In this document: one piece after another, positions 29,730 to 39,141 of the stretch
How positions within the stretch are numbered: the first letter of the stretch is position 1
How the letters are laid out: each line of letters begins with the position of its first letter
Notes under the pieces: generated by a model
Told to the model about the DNA's origin: nothing
Database searches by the model: none
The model's input: only the letters and a program-made list of their open reading frames with translations
From: Mycobacterium paraseoulense
GTDB taxonomy: Bacteria > Actinomycetota > Actinomycetes > Mycobacteriales > Mycobacteriaceae
Reading direction: 5' to 3'
NCBI RefSeq assembly: GCF_010731655.1
Contig: NZ_AP022619.1
Span: 5,890,001 to 5,954,000, forward strand
DNA length: 64,000 nt
Position numbers and translations under genes: made by a program

Positions 29730-30406
29730 CCGGGGAGATGCTGGTTTCCTCGGTGCTGCCGGCATCCGACGGTCTGGCGTACTCCGAGGTCTACACCGAT
29801 CCGCCCGACCTTGCCCCGCTGCCCGAGGAAGAGCCGCTGATCGCCAGGTCGGTGGCCAAGCGGCGCAACGAATTCATCACCGTCCGGCACTGCGCGCGCG
29901 TCGCGCTGGGCGAGCTCGGCCTGCCGCCGGTGCCGATCCTCAAGGGCGAGAAGGGCGAACCGTGCTGGCCCGACGGTGTGGTGGGCAGCCTCACCCACTG
30001 CACCGGCTACCGCGGTGCGGTGGTGGGACGCGCCGAAGCGGTGCGCTCGGTGGGCATCGACGCCGAACCGCACGACGTGCTGCCCGACGGCGTGCTGAAC
30101 GCGATCAGCCTGCCGGAGGAGCGGCACGAACTCGCGACGTTGCCCGAAGGCCTGCATTGGGACCGAATCCTGTTCTGCGCCAAGGAGGCGACGTACAAGG
30201 CCTGGTTTCCGTTGACCAAGCGCTGGCTGGGTTTCGAGGACGCCCACATCGTGTTCGACCTCGACCCGCCCGACCGGGGCACGACCGGGGTGTTCGTGTC
30301 CAAGATCCTGATCGACGGCCAGGCCCTCGACGGCCCCCCGCTGACCGCGCTGAGGGGCCGGTGGTCGGTGGAGCGGGGGCTGGTGCTGACCGCGATCGTG
30401 CTATGA
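29726..30406 (+). CDS. pptT: PptT, phosphopantetheinyl transferase
   Basis: Sfp-type transferase that activates carrier domains of mycolate, siderophore and polyketide synthases with CoA. Essential in M. tuberculosis. 226 aa. GIDAEPHD (D112, E114) and [12 protein letters not shown] (E154, K158) are the Mg2+/CoA and catalytic motifs. The longer frame upstream is a different reading of pptH. The ATG overlaps the pptH stop and the TGA overlaps the truB ATG. Confidence 0.96.
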   Translation: MTGEMLVSSVLPASDGLAYSEVYTDPPDLAPLPEEEPLIARSVAKRRNEFITVRHCARVALGELGLPPVPILKGEKGEPCWPDGVVGSLTHCTGYRGAVVGRAEAVRSVGIDAEPHDVLPDGVLNAISLPEERHELATLPEGLHWDRILFCAKEATYKAWFPLTKRWLGFEDAHIVFDLDPPDRGTTGVFVSKILIDGQALDGPPLTALRGRWSVERGLVLTAIVL

Positions 30407-31302
30407 CGCAAAGCCCTACCGGGCCCGGCATCGTCGTCGTCGACAAGCCGGCCGGGATGACCAGCCACGACGTGGTGGCGCGCTGCCGTCGCATCTTCGC
30501 CACCCGCAGGGTGGGCCACGCGGGGACGCTGGACCCGATGGCCACCGGCGTGCTGGTGATCGGCGTCGACCGTGCCACCAAGACCCTCGGCCTGTTGACG
30601 GCGGCCTCCAAGTCCTACGCCGCCACCATCCGGCTCGGCCAGACCACCTCCACCGAGGACGCCGAAGGCGAAGTGCTGCACAGCGTCTCGGCCGCGCACC
30701 TGACGCGCGAGGCGATCGCCGCCGCGGTCGCGGGCCTGCGCGGCGACATCGAGCAGGTGCCGTCGGCGGTCAGCGCGATCAAGGTGGACGGCCGGCGCGC
30801 CTACCGGCTGGTCCGCGAGGGTCAGACCGTCCAACTGCAGGCCCGGCCGGTGCGCATCGACCGGTTCGAGGTGCTCGACGTCCGGTCCGACGGCCGGTTC
30901 CTCGACGTGGACGTGGAGGTCGACTGCTCGTCGGGAACCTACATCCGCGCGCTGGCCCGCGACGTCGGTGCCGCGCTCGGCGTGGGCGGGCACCTGACGG
31001 CGCTGCGGCGCACCGGCGTCGGGCGCTTCACTCTCGAGCAGGCCCGCACGCTCGACGACCTGGCCGAGCGGCCCGGGCTGTCGCTGACCCTGGACGAGGC
31101 GTGCCTGCTGACCTTTCCCCGCCGCGACCTGACCGCCGACGAGGCCGAGGCGACGGCCAACGGGCGCCCGCTGTCGCCGGCCGGCATCGACGGCGTCTAC
31201 GCCGGCCGCGGCCCCGACGGCCGGGTGATCGCGCTGCTGCGCGACGAGGGGCCGCGCACCAAATCGGTGGTCGTGATCCGCCCGGCGACGCTGGAGGAAT
31301 AG
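30403..31302 (+). CDS. truB: TruB, tRNA pseudouridine-55 synthase
   Basis: Makes pseudouridine 55 in the T-loop of tRNA. 299 aa. The catalytic Asp44 is in [37 protein letters not shown] and [12 protein letters not shown] are further conserved blocks, followed by a PUA-like tail. Starts at ATG 30403 inside the pptT stop. Third gene of the pptH-pptT-truB unit. Confidence 0.95.
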   Translation: MTQSPTGPGIVVVDKPAGMTSHDVVARCRRIFATRRVGHAGTLDPMATGVLVIGVDRATKTLGLLTAASKSYAATIRLGQTTSTEDAEGEVLHSVSAAHLTREAIAAAVAGLRGDIEQVPSAVSAIKVDGRRAYRLVREGQTVQLQARPVRIDRFEVLDVRSDGRFLDVDVEVDCSSGTYIRALARDVGAALGVGGHLTALRRTGVGRFTLEQARTLDDLAERPGLSLTLDEACLLTFPRRDLTADEAEATANGRPLSPAGIDGVYAGRGPDGRVIALLRDEGPRTKSVVVIRPATLEE

Positions 31303-31348
31303 GCTGTGACGCGGATCTCCTCAAGCCTGTCGAAGTAAGGGGCGCGCT

Positions 31349-32539
31349 ATGTCCAACAAGGTGTATGTGGTCGGCGTCGGCATGACGAAATTCGAGAAGC
31401 CGGGCCGCCGCGAGGGCTGGGACTACCCGGACATGGCACGGGAGTCGGGGACCAATGCCCTGGCCGACGCCGGCGTGGACTACCGCGAGGTGCAGCAGGG
31501 CTACGTCGGCTACGTCGCCGGCGATTCGACGTCCGGGCAGCGAGCGCTCTACGAGCTCGGCATGACCGGCATTCCGATCGTCAACGTCAACAACAACTGC
31601 TCGACCGGTTCGACCGCGCTTTTCCTGGCGGCCCAGGCCATCCGCGGCGGGATCGTCGACTGCGCGATCGCGCTCGGCTTCGAGAAGATGCAACCCGGCG
31701 CGCTGAGCGGGGGAGCCCAGGACCGCGAATCGCCGATGGGCAAACACGTCAAGGCGATGGCCGAGATCGACGAGTTCGCGATGCCCGTCGCGCCGTGGAT
31801 GTTCGGCGCCGCCGGCCGCGAGCACATGCGGCAATACGGCACCACCGCAGAGCATTTCGCCAAGATCGGCTACAAGAATCACAAGCACTCGGTCAACAAC
31901 CCGTTCGCGCAGTTCCAAGAGTCATACACTCTCGACGACATCCTGGCCGCGCGCATGATTTCCGACCCGCTGACCAAGTTGCAGTGTTCGCCGACGTCCG
32001 ACGGTTCCGGCGCGGCGATCCTGGCCTCGGAGAGCTTCGTCGACAGCCACGGGTTGGCCGGCCAGGCGGTGGAGATCGTCGGCCAGGCGATGACGACCGA
32101 CTTCGCGTCGACCTTCGACGGCAGCGCCAAGAACCTGATCGGCTACGACATGAATGTTCAGGCCGCACAACAGGTTTACGACCGCTGCGGGTTGGGTCCC
32201 GAGGACTTCCAGGTGATCGAGCTGCACGACTGCTTCTCGGCCAACGAGCTGCTGCTGTACGAGGCGCTGGGTCTGTGCGGCCCGGGCGAGGCGCCCAAGC
32301 TGATCGACAACGGCGACACCACCTACGGCGGGCGCTGGGTGGTCAACCCGTCGGGCGGCCTGATCTCCAAGGGCCATCCGCTGGGTGCCACCGGGCTGGC
32401 GCAGTGCGCCGAGCTGACATGGCAGCTGCGCGGCTCCGCCGACAAGCGTCAGGTCGAAAACGTCAGCGCCGCACTGCAACACAACATCGGGCTGGGTGGC
32501 GCGGCCGTCGTCACCGCCTATCAGCGCGCCGAACGCTGA
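31349..32539 (+). CDS. ltp1: Ltp1, SCP-x-type thiolase
   Basis: 396 aa, thiolase fold of the sterol-carrier-protein-x class. The acyl-binding Cys is in [10 protein letters not shown] near residue 84; HDCFSANE and GHPLGATG supply the catalytic His residues. Members perform retro-Claisen or aldol-type steps on CoA esters, often with a DUF35 partner, which is not seen here. Preceded by AAGGGG and followed four bases later by fadE21, suggesting one beta-oxidation-like unit. Confidence 0.9.
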   Translation: MSNKVYVVGVGMTKFEKPGRREGWDYPDMARESGTNALADAGVDYREVQQGYVGYVAGDSTSGQRALYELGMTGIPIVNVNNNCSTGSTALFLAAQAIRGGIVDCAIALGFEKMQPGALSGGAQDRESPMGKHVKAMAEIDEFAMPVAPWMFGAAGREHMRQYGTTAEHFAKIGYKNHKHSVNNPFAQFQESYTLDDILAARMISDPLTKLQCSPTSDGSGAAILASESFVDSHGLAGQAVEIVGQAMTTDFASTFDGSAKNLIGYDMNVQAAQQVYDRCGLGPEDFQVIELHDCFSANELLLYEALGLCGPGEAPKLIDNGDTTYGGRWVVNPSGGLISKGHPLGATGLAQCAELTWQLRGSADKRQVENVSAALQHNIGLGGAAVVTAYQRAER

Positions 32540-32543
32540 CCCG

Positions 32544-33800
32544 ATGATCGAGTGGTCCGACGCGGACCTGATGGTCCGGGATGCGGTCCGTCAGTTCATC
32601 GACAAAGAGATTCGTCCGCACCTCGACGAATTGGAAACCGGTGCGATGTCGCCGTACCCGATCGCGCGCAAGCTCTTCAGCCAGTTCGGTCTCGACGTCA
32701 TGGCCGCCGAATCGGTCAAGTCGATGCTGGAGCGCGAGCGCGCCAGGCAAGCGGGCCACGCGCGCGACGAAGAGCCTTCCGGCGCAGGCAGTCCCGGCGG
32801 GATGGCCGCCCAGGCGTCGATGGTCGCCATGCTGGTCTCCGAGCTCGCCGGCGTGAGCATCGGGTTGTTGAGCACCGTCTCGGTCAGCCTCGGCCTGGGG
32901 GCGACAACGATCATGAGCCGCGGCACGCTGGCCCAGAAGGAACGCTGGCTGCCCGGGCTGATGACGCTGGAGAAGATCGCGGCGTGGGCCATCACCGAGC
33001 CGGACTCCGGCTCGGACGCGTTCGGCGGCATGAAGACCACCGTCAGACGGGACGGTGACGACTACCTCCTCAACGGGCAGAAGACTTTCATCACCAACGG
33101 GCCCTACGCCGACGTCCTGGTGGTGTACGCCAAACTCGACGACGGCTCATCCCCGGACACGCAGGGCAGGCGCAACCGGCCGGTGCTGGTGTTCGTGCTC
33201 GACTCCGGCATGCCGGGCCTGACGCAGGGCAAGCCGTTCAAGAAGATGGGCATGATGTCGTCGCCGACGGGCGAATTGTTCTTCGACAACGTGCGGCTGG
33301 GCCGCGACCGGCTGCTGGGGGAGAGCGAGCAGCACGCCGGCGGGGACGGTCGCGACAGCGCGCGTGACAATTTCGCCGCCGAGCGGATCGGGATCGCGAT
33401 GATGGCGCTGGGCATCATCAACGAATGTCACCGGCTCTGCGTCGATTACGCGAAGACGCGCACCCTGTGGGGCAAGAACATCGGGCAGTTCCAGCTGATC
33501 CAGCTCAAGCTGGCCAAGATGGAGATCGCCCGAATGAACGTGCAGAACATGGTGTTTCACACGATCGAGCGGCAGCAGGCGGGCAAACCGCTGACGCTGG
33601 CCGAGGCCTCGGCCATCAAGCTGTACTCGTCGGAGGCGGCCACCGACGTCGCGATGGAGGCCGTCCAGCTCTTCGGCGGCAACGGCTACATGGCCGAGTA
33701 CCGGGTGGAGCAGCTCGCCCGCGACGCGAAGTCGTTGATGATCTACGCGGGCAGCAACGAGGTCCAGGTCACCCACATCGCCAAGGGGTTGTTGAGCTAG
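32544..33800 (+). CDS. fadE21: FadE21, acyl-CoA dehydrogenase
   Basis: 418 aa, FAD enzyme. WAITEPDSGSDAFGG and NGQKTFITNG are the flavin and substrate loops, and QLFGGNGYMAEYRVEQLARDAK the C-terminal helix pair. At the usual base position the loop reads MIYAGSNEVQ, Ala replacing Glu; the base may instead be the Glu of NFAAERIGIAMM, as in isovaleryl- and long-chain-type enzymes. An insert at about 65-90 (ERARQAGHARDEEPSGAG) is polar and probably a surface loop. Its stop overlaps the converging sirR stop. Confidence 0.9.
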   Translation: MIEWSDADLMVRDAVRQFIDKEIRPHLDELETGAMSPYPIARKLFSQFGLDVMAAESVKSMLERERARQAGHARDEEPSGAGSPGGMAAQASMVAMLVSELAGVSIGLLSTVSVSLGLGATTIMSRGTLAQKERWLPGLMTLEKIAAWAITEPDSGSDAFGGMKTTVRRDGDDYLLNGQKTFITNGPYADVLVVYAKLDDGSSPDTQGRRNRPVLVFVLDSGMPGLTQGKPFKKMGMMSSPTGELFFDNVRLGRDRLLGESEQHAGGDGRDSARDNFAAERIGIAMMALGIINECHRLCVDYAKTRTLWGKNIGQFQLIQLKLAKMEIARMNVQNMVFHTIERQQAGKPLTLAEASAIKLYSSEAATDVAMEAVQLFGGNGYMAEYRVEQLARDAKSLMIYAGSNEVQVTHIAKGLLS

Positions 33801-34507
33801 GTGGACGCAGTCACCCAGATCGCCCGCGCGGCCGGGCTGCCCAGGTCGACCGTCGTCTCCGCGCCGTCGCCGGATTCGATCGCCACCGAGATCATGCCGG
33901 CGAACTCGCGGCGGGTGAGCACCCGTAGCCGCGAGTCGAGATTGATGCCGACGTCGGCGAAGTAGCGCAGCATCTGCGGGTCGGCGTCGGAGATGCGGGC
34001 CACGGTTCCGGTGTCTCCGTCGACGCACGCCCACAGCTGGCGGGCCGGCGGGGTGGGCACCTGCCCGTCCGAAGCCGGGATCGGGTCGCCGTGCGGGTCG
34101 CGTTGCGGGAACCCCAGCTTGGCGTCGATGCGGGCCACCAACCGATCCGATACCGCGTGCTCGAGGACCTCGGCCTCGTCGTGCACCTCATCCCAGCCGT
34201 AGCCGAGCTCGTTGACCAGGAAGGTCTCCAGGAGCCGATGCCGGCGCACCATCGCCAGCGCCGCGCGCCGGCCCGCCTCGGTCAGGGACACGGCCCCGTA
34301 TTTCTCGTGGTCGACCAGGCCCTGTTCGGCGAGTTTGCGGATCGACTCCGAGGCCGTGCTGGCCGACACCCCGATCTTCTCGGCCAGCATCTTGGTGCTG
34401 ACCTTTCGCGGCGCGTCCTTGGGGGACCACTCCTGGGCGTTCCAGATGACCTTGAGGTAATCCTGGCCGACCGCGGTGAGACCGCCACGCTCCTCGTCAG
34501 CCCGCAC
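33797..34507 (-). CDS. sirR: SirR/MntR, manganese-responsive DtxR-family repressor
   Basis: 236 aa. N-terminal winged helix (about 8-75) with VSTKMLAEKIGVSASTASESIRKL as the DNA-reading helix pair, dimerisation/metal domain with HDEAEVLEHAVSDRL, and a C-terminal SH3-like FeoA domain (LRVLTRREFAGMISV). The M. tuberculosis orthologue Rv2788 represses Mn2+ importers, so mntR is an equivalent name. GTG start at 34507. A TAAACT -10 (34546 to 34541), partly covered by the dyad-like TTGCCTAAAC, suggests autoregulation. Confidence 0.92.
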   Translation of the reverse strand: MRADEERGGLTAVGQDYLKVIWNAQEWSPKDAPRKVSTKMLAEKIGVSASTASESIRKLAEQGLVDHEKYGAVSLTEAGRRAALAMVRRHRLLETFLVNELGYGWDEVHDEAEVLEHAVSDRLVARIDAKLGFPQRDPHGDPIPASDGQVPTPPARQLWACVDGDTGTVARISDADPQMLRYFADVGINLDSRLRVLTRREFAGMISVAIESGDGAETTVDLGSPAARAIWVTAST

Positions 34508-34620
34508 GACGACTCTCCTGACGACCCCTCACAACGACAAAGTTTAGGCAACCCACGCCCGATCGTGTGCTCCACGCCACCCTCGCGGCGGCGGATCTCC
34601 CGGTCGGCGACGGGGAGCCG

Positions 34621-34634
34621 TAGGCTTGCGGTCG
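34621..34634 (+). promoter_or_regulatory. Leaderless-type promoter for ribF
   Basis: TAGGCT at 34621-34626, seven bases, then the ribF GTG at 34634. No ribosome site precedes the start codon. Confidence 0.5.
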
Positions 34635-35611
34635 TGCAGCGGTGGCGCGGCCAAGACGAGATCCCCACGGACTGGGGCAGATGTGTGCTCACCATCGGCG
34701 TGTTCGATGGTGTGCACCGGGGCCATGCCGAACTGATCGCCCATGCGGTGAAGGCCGGGCGGGCGCGCAACGTGCCGACCGTGCTGATGACCTTCGACCC
34801 GCACCCGATGGAAGTGGTCTACCCCGGCAGCCATCCGGCACAGCTGACGACGCTGGCGCGGCGCGCCGAGCTGGTCGAGGAGATGGGCATCGACGTCTTC
34901 CTGGTGATGCCGTTCACCAGCGATTTCATGAAGCTCACCCCGGAGCGCTACGTCCACGAGCTGCTGGTGGAGCACCTGCACGTGGTGGAGGTCGTGGTGG
35001 GCGAGAACTTCACCTTCGGCAAGAAGGCGGCCGGCAACGTCGAGACCCTGCGGCGCGCCGGGGAGCGCTTCGGGTTCGCGGTGGAGTCGATGTCGCTGCT
35101 GTCCGAACACCACAGCAACGAGACGGTCACGTTCTCCTCCACCTACATCCGATCCTGCGTCGACGCCGGCGACGTGGTGACCGCCATGGAGGCGCTGGGC
35201 CGACCGCACCGCGTCGAGGGCGTCGTCGTCCGGGGCGAGGGGCGGGGCATGGAGCTGGGATTCCCCACCGCCAACGTCGCGCCGCCGATGTATTCGGCGA
35301 TCCCGGCCGACGGCGTGTACGCCGCCTGGTTCACCCTGCTCGGCCACGGGCCGGTGACCGGGACCGTCGTCCCGGGCGAGCGCTACCAGGCCGCGGTGTC
35401 CGTCGGCACCAACCCGACCTTCTCCGGACGCACCCGCACCGTCGAGGCCTTCGTCCTGGACACGACCGCCGATCTCTACGGCCAGTATGTGGCGTTGGAC
35501 TTCGTCGCGCGCATCCGCGGACAGCGCAAGTTCGACTCGGTGCAGGCCCTGATCGAGGCGATGGGCAACGACACCGACCGGGCCCGCACGATGCTCTCGG
35601 CGCAGGGCTGA
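34634..35611 (+). CDS. ribF: RibF, riboflavin kinase / FMN adenylyltransferase
   Basis: Bifunctional enzyme making FMN and then FAD. 325 aa. The adenylyltransferase domain comes first with GVFDGVHRGH (22-31) and the ISSTYIR-like FSSTYIRSC. The kinase domain follows with GFPTANV and the C-terminal QRKFDSVQALIEAM. The VQRWRGQDEIPTDWGRC start matches M. tuberculosis RibF, which fixes the GTG at 34634 over the longer upstream frame. Confidence 0.96.
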   Translation: MQRWRGQDEIPTDWGRCVLTIGVFDGVHRGHAELIAHAVKAGRARNVPTVLMTFDPHPMEVVYPGSHPAQLTTLARRAELVEEMGIDVFLVMPFTSDFMKLTPERYVHELLVEHLHVVEVVVGENFTFGKKAAGNVETLRRAGERFGFAVESMSLLSEHHSNETVTFSSTYIRSCVDAGDVVTAMEALGRPHRVEGVVVRGEGRGMELGFPTANVAPPMYSAIPADGVYAAWFTLLGHGPVTGTVVPGERYQAAVSVGTNPTFSGRTRTVEAFVLDTTADLYGQYVALDFVARIRGQRKFDSVQALIEAMGNDTDRARTMLSAQG

Positions 35612-35623
35612 TTTCGCCGCGGT

Positions 35624-35848
35624 TCAGGACGCGACCAGGTCGTCGATCTGGTTGAAGTACGTCGTGCGGCTTCCGGGCGTGAGGCTGTGGTCGACGACGG
35701 TCGCCGGATGCGACGGCGGTCCCCACACCTTCTCCAGTTGACGCGGGCCGGCTTAGACCCGCCAGATCCGCTGCACCGGCGCGGCGAACTCGGCGGTGAT
35801 GGTCAGCGTCAGGTTCTCGGGATCGTGTTGGACGTCGGTGACGGGCAA
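35624..35848 (-). pseudogene. Decayed SRPBCC (AHSA1-type) gene with nonsense codon and internal deletion
   Basis: From a TTG at 35848 the minus strand reads [20 protein letters not shown] and so on for 31 codons, typical of the AHSA1 START-like family, then a TAA at 35755-35753. The same frame continues with AGPRQLEKVWGPPSHPATVV, clearly the same domain, then jumps to NQIDDLVAS and a stop at 35624. Normal proteins are about 150 aa; here about half of the middle is gone. It follows the ArsR remnant, with which it once formed a regulator/effector pair. Confidence 0.75.
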
Positions 35849-35851
35849 GGT

Positions 35852-36145
35852 TCAGTCCCCTTCGGTTCGATCGGATGCGATGAGCTCGTCGACGCGCGCG
35901 ATGCGACCGCGCCAGAGGAGTTCCAGCTCGCCCAGCATGGAAGCGACCGACCGCACGGCCGTCACGTCCCCGCTGGCCAACTGCTCGCGACCGCTGCGCC
36001 GTTTGGTTATCAGTCCGGCCTTCTCGAGCACGGCGACGTGCTTCTGCACCGCCGCAAAGCTCATCTCGTACTTGCCCGCCAGCGTGGACACCGAGTGTTC
36101 CCCGGCCAGCGTCCGGCGCCGGCCTGCGATTTCGGCCGACGTCAC
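35852..36145 (-). pseudogene. ArsR-family regulator remnant, 5' truncated
   Basis: The frame reads [39 protein letters not shown] and SGREQLASG, an ArsR winged helix. The expected N-terminal helix with a DPTRRxIL-like motif is degraded: upstream codons read [16 protein letters not shown]. The best start is a GTG at 36145, giving 97 aa against the usual 105-120; a longer frame runs antisense into rpsO. Its partner gene downstream is clearly broken, so this one is probably non-functional too, although a short working repressor cannot be excluded. Confidence 0.55.
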
Positions 36146-36154
36146 CGCCGCTGA

Positions 36155-36160
36155 TAGACT
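36155..36160 (+). promoter_or_regulatory. Candidate rpsO -10 element
   Basis: TAGACT at 36155-36160 would start a transcript near 36167 with a leader of about 76 bases before the rpsO GTG. It lies at the 5' edge of the ArsR remnant, so the sequence there is under selection for rpsO expression. Confidence 0.4.
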
Positions 36161-36242
36161 CGCCCCCCGATACGGCGTGCGCTGCAGTCCGCGGCGGCCA
36201 CGGCTGACAAATTTTTCGCGGCACCGATTGATGGAGATGTTC

Positions 36243-36512
36243 GTGGCGCTGACCGCCGAGCAAAAGAAAGAAATCCTGGGCACCTACGGCCTGCATGACT
36301 CCGACACCGGGTCCCCGGAGGCGCAGGTCGCGCTGCTGACCAAGCGGATCGCCGACCTGACCGAGCACCTGAAGGTGCACAAGCACGATCACCACTCGCG
36401 GCGGGGACTGCTCCTGCTGGTCGGACGGCGGCGCAGGCTGCTCAAGTACGTCGCTCAGATCGACGTGGAGCGGTACCGCTCGCTGGTCGAGCGCCTGGGT
36501 CTGCGCCGCTGA
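36243..36512 (+). CDS. rpsO: RpsO, 30S ribosomal protein S15
   Basis: 89 aa. Primary 16S-binding protein of the small subunit. [21 protein letters not shown] and [26 protein letters not shown] match S15 almost throughout. I take the GTG at 36243, six bases after GGAG; the ATG at 36237 would add two residues. The upstream frame extension is not coding. Confidence 0.97.
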   Translation: MALTAEQKKEILGTYGLHDSDTGSPEAQVALLTKRIADLTEHLKVHKHDHHSRRGLLLLVGRRRRLLKYVAQIDVERYRSLVERLGLRR

Positions 36513-36858
36513 CCCGGGCGGGAGACCGCCAAGTGCTCCAGCCCTACTGGTGGGCCAGGTCCGCCCGTGTAGAGTGAGAGCGTTCTGGGCCGGCTCGGCC
36601 CGAGCACACGGTGCGGTCACGCAGATCCGCGTGCGCCGTTCCAGCGTGTCACTGTGCACGTCACCAGGGAGCAGCCCGGTCTGTATCGGGCGGTCTTCGG
36701 TAGTGGCTGCCGGGCTCTCCGCATCCGGGGCAGGTCGGCCGCTTCGATCGACGGCCGTAGCCGCATTCAGACTCTTTCCTCTCCTTAGGAAGCTCCCCGG
36801 TCACCTGCCCGTGACGACGCAAAAAAGCTGAATACCCAGAGAGGCCGTACGGACACCT
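36513..36858 (+). promoter_or_regulatory. gpsI leader region without a gene
   Basis: 346 bases between rpsO and gpsI. TAGAGT at 36570-36575 is a likely -10, giving a leader of about 277 bases. A strong hairpin GGGCCG-GCT-CGGCCC (36587-36601) would sit at the very 5' end of that RNA. A CT-rich stretch and AAAAAAG precede the gpsI start. In many bacteria PNPase controls its own mRNA through its leader; that is a reasonable inference here. In M. tuberculosis I recall lppU between these two genes; no trace of it is seen. Confidence 0.45.
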
Positions 36859-39141
36859 ATGTCTGTCGCTGAAATTGAAGAAGGCGTGTTCGAGGCAACC
36901 GCCACCATCGACAACGGGAGCTTCGGCACCCGCACCATCCGTTTCGAGACCGGCCGGCTGGCCCAGCAGGCCGCCGGCGCCGTCGTCGCCTACCTCGACG
37001 ACGAGAACATGCTGTTGTCGGCGACCACCGCCAGCAAGAGCCCCAAGGAGCACTTCGACTTCTTCCCGCTGACCATCGACGTCGAGGAGCGGATGTACGC
37101 CGCGGGCCGCATCCCGGGTTCGTTCTTCCGCCGCGAGGGCCGGCCCTCCACCGACGCCATCCTGACCTGCCGGCTCATCGACCGCCCGCTGCGGCCGTCG
37201 TTTGTCAGCGGCCTGCGCAACGAGATCCAGGTCGTCGTGACGATCCTGAGCCTGGACCCCAACGACCTGTACGACGTGCTGGCCATCAACGCCGCGTCGG
37301 CGTCCACCCAGATCTCCGGGCTGCCGTTCTCCGGCCCCGTCGGGGGCGTGCGGGTCGCGCTGATCGACGGCACCTGGGTCGCGTTCCCCACGGTCGAGCA
37401 GCTCGAGCGCGCCGTGTTCGACATGGTCGTGGCCGGCCGCATCGTCGGCGAACGCGACGGCAAGGCTGACGTCGCCATCATGATGGTCGAGGCCGAGGCC
37501 ACCGAGAACGTCATCGAGCTGGTCGAGGGCGGCGCCCAGGCGCCGACGGAAAGCGTCGTGGCCGAGGGCCTGGAGGCGGCCAAGCCGTTCATCGCCGCGC
37601 TGTGCACCGCCCAGCAGGAGCTGGCCGACGCGGCCGCCAAGCCCACCGGCGACTACCCCGTCTTCCCCGAGTACGGCGAGGACGTCTACTACTCGGTGGC
37701 CTCGGTGGCCACCGACGAGCTGTCCAAGGCGCTGACGATCAGCGGCAAGGCCGAGCGCGACCAGCGCACCGACGAGCTCAAGGCCGAGGTGGCCCAGCGG
37801 CTCGCCGAGACCTACGAGGGCCGCGAGAAGGAGGTCAGCGCGGCGTTCCGGTCGCTGACCAAGAAGCTGGTCCGCCAGCGCATCCTCACCGACCACTTCC
37901 GCATCGACGGCCGCGGCATCACCGACATCCGCGCGCTGAGCGCCGAGGTGGCCGTGGTGCCGCGGGCGCACGGCAGCGCGCTGTTCGAGCGCGGCGAAAC
38001 CCAGATCCTGGGCGTGACCACGCTGGACATGGTCAAGATGGCCCAGCAGATCGACTCGCTGGGGCCGGAAACCTCCAAGCGCTACATGCACCACTACAAC
38101 TTCCCGCCGTTCTCCACCGGCGAGACCGGCCGGGTCGGCTCGCCCAAGCGGCGCGAGATCGGGCACGGAGCGCTCGCCGAGCGGGCCCTGATCCCGGTGC
38201 TGCCCAGCGTCGAGGAGTTCCCGTACGCCATCCGTCAGGTGTCCGAGGCGCTGGGCTCCAACGGCTCGACGTCGATGGGATCGGTGTGCGCGTCCACGCT
38301 CGCGCTGCTCAACGCCGGCGTGCCGCTCAAGGCGCCGGTCGCCGGCATCGCGATGGGCCTGGTCTCCGACGACGTGGACGTCGACGGCAAGTCCGAGCGG
38401 CGCTTCGTCACGCTCACCGACATCCTGGGCGCCGAGGACGCGTTCGGTGACATGGACTTCAAGTGCGCCGGCACCAAGGAGTTCGTCACCGCGCTGCAGC
38501 TGGACACCAAGCTCGACGGAATCCCGTCCCACGTGCTGGCGGGTGCGCTCGCGCAGGCCAAGGACGCGCGCCTGACCATCCTCGAGGTGATGGCCGAGGC
38601 CATCGACGAGCCCGACGAGATGAGCCCCTACGCGCCGCGGGTGACCACGATCAAGGTCCCGGTGGACAAGATCGGCGAGGTGATCGGCCCCAAGGGCAAG
38701 GTCATCAACGCCATCACCGAGGAGACCGGCGCGCAGATCTCCATCGAGGACGACGGCACCGTGTTCGTCGGCGCCACCGACGGGCCCTCGGCGCAGGCCG
38801 CGATCGACAAGATCAACGCGATCGCCAACCCGCAGCTGCCGACCGTGGGCGAGCGGTTCCTCGGAACCGTGGTCAAGACAACCGATTTCGGCGCGTTCGT
38901 GTCGCTGCTGCCGGGACGCGACGGCCTGGTCCACATCTCCAAGCTGGGCAAGGGCAAGCGCATCGCGAAGGTCGAGGACGTCGTGAACGTCGGCGACAAG
39001 CTGCGGGTCGAGATCGCCGACATCGACAAGCGCGGCAAGATCTCCCTCGTGTTGGTCGAGGAAGACGGCGCCGCCCCAGCCGACGCCCCGGCCGAGGCCG
39101 GGGCTCCGCAGGAGGCCGCGCCAGCCGATGCCGCGAGCTGA
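36859..39141 (+). CDS. gpsI: GpsI (Pnp), polyribonucleotide nucleotidyltransferase
   Basis: Phosphorolytic 3' exoribonuclease and RNA-tailing enzyme. 760 aa. Two RNase PH-like domains (about 15-250 and 345-570, the second with the [10 protein letters not shown] and [15 protein letters not shown] catalytic blocks), an alpha-helical linker, a KH domain with [16 protein letters not shown] (about 610-670) and an S1 domain (about 680-745, [31 protein letters not shown]). The ATG at 36859 is clear. Its last 14 bases overlap pepR. Confidence 0.97.
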   Translation: MSVAEIEEGVFEATATIDNGSFGTRTIRFETGRLAQQAAGAVVAYLDDENMLLSATTASKSPKEHFDFFPLTIDVEERMYAAGRIPGSFFRREGRPSTDAILTCRLIDRPLRPSFVSGLRNEIQVVVTILSLDPNDLYDVLAINAASASTQISGLPFSGPVGGVRVALIDGTWVAFPTVEQLERAVFDMVVAGRIVGERDGKADVAIMMVEAEATENVIELVEGGAQAPTESVVAEGLEAAKPFIAALCTAQQELADAAAKPTGDYPVFPEYGEDVYYSVASVATDELSKALTISGKAERDQRTDELKAEVAQRLAETYEGREKEVSAAFRSLTKKLVRQRILTDHFRIDGRGITDIRALSAEVAVVPRAHGSALFERGETQILGVTTLDMVKMAQQIDSLGPETSKRYMHHYNFPPFSTGETGRVGSPKRREIGHGALAERALIPVLPSVEEFPYAIRQVSEALGSNGSTSMGSVCASTLALLNAGVPLKAPVAGIAMGLVSDDVDVDGKSERRFVTLTDILGAEDAFGDMDFKCAGTKEFVTALQLDTKLDGIPSHVLAGALAQAKDARLTILEVMAEAIDEPDEMSPYAPRVTTIKVPVDKIGEVIGPKGKVINAITEETGAQISIEDDGTVFVGATDGPSAQAAIDKINAIANPQLPTVGERFLGTVVKTTDFGAFVSLLPGRDGLVHISKLGKGKRIAKVEDVVNVGDKLRVEIADIDKRGKISLVLVEEDGAAPADAPAEAGAPQEAAPADAAS

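Noticed and set aside
36550-36831. A 93-codon frame in the gpsI leader as a remnant of lppU
   Set aside because: It has no signal peptide or lipobox and its codon composition is unlike its neighbours; it overlaps the predicted structured leader.
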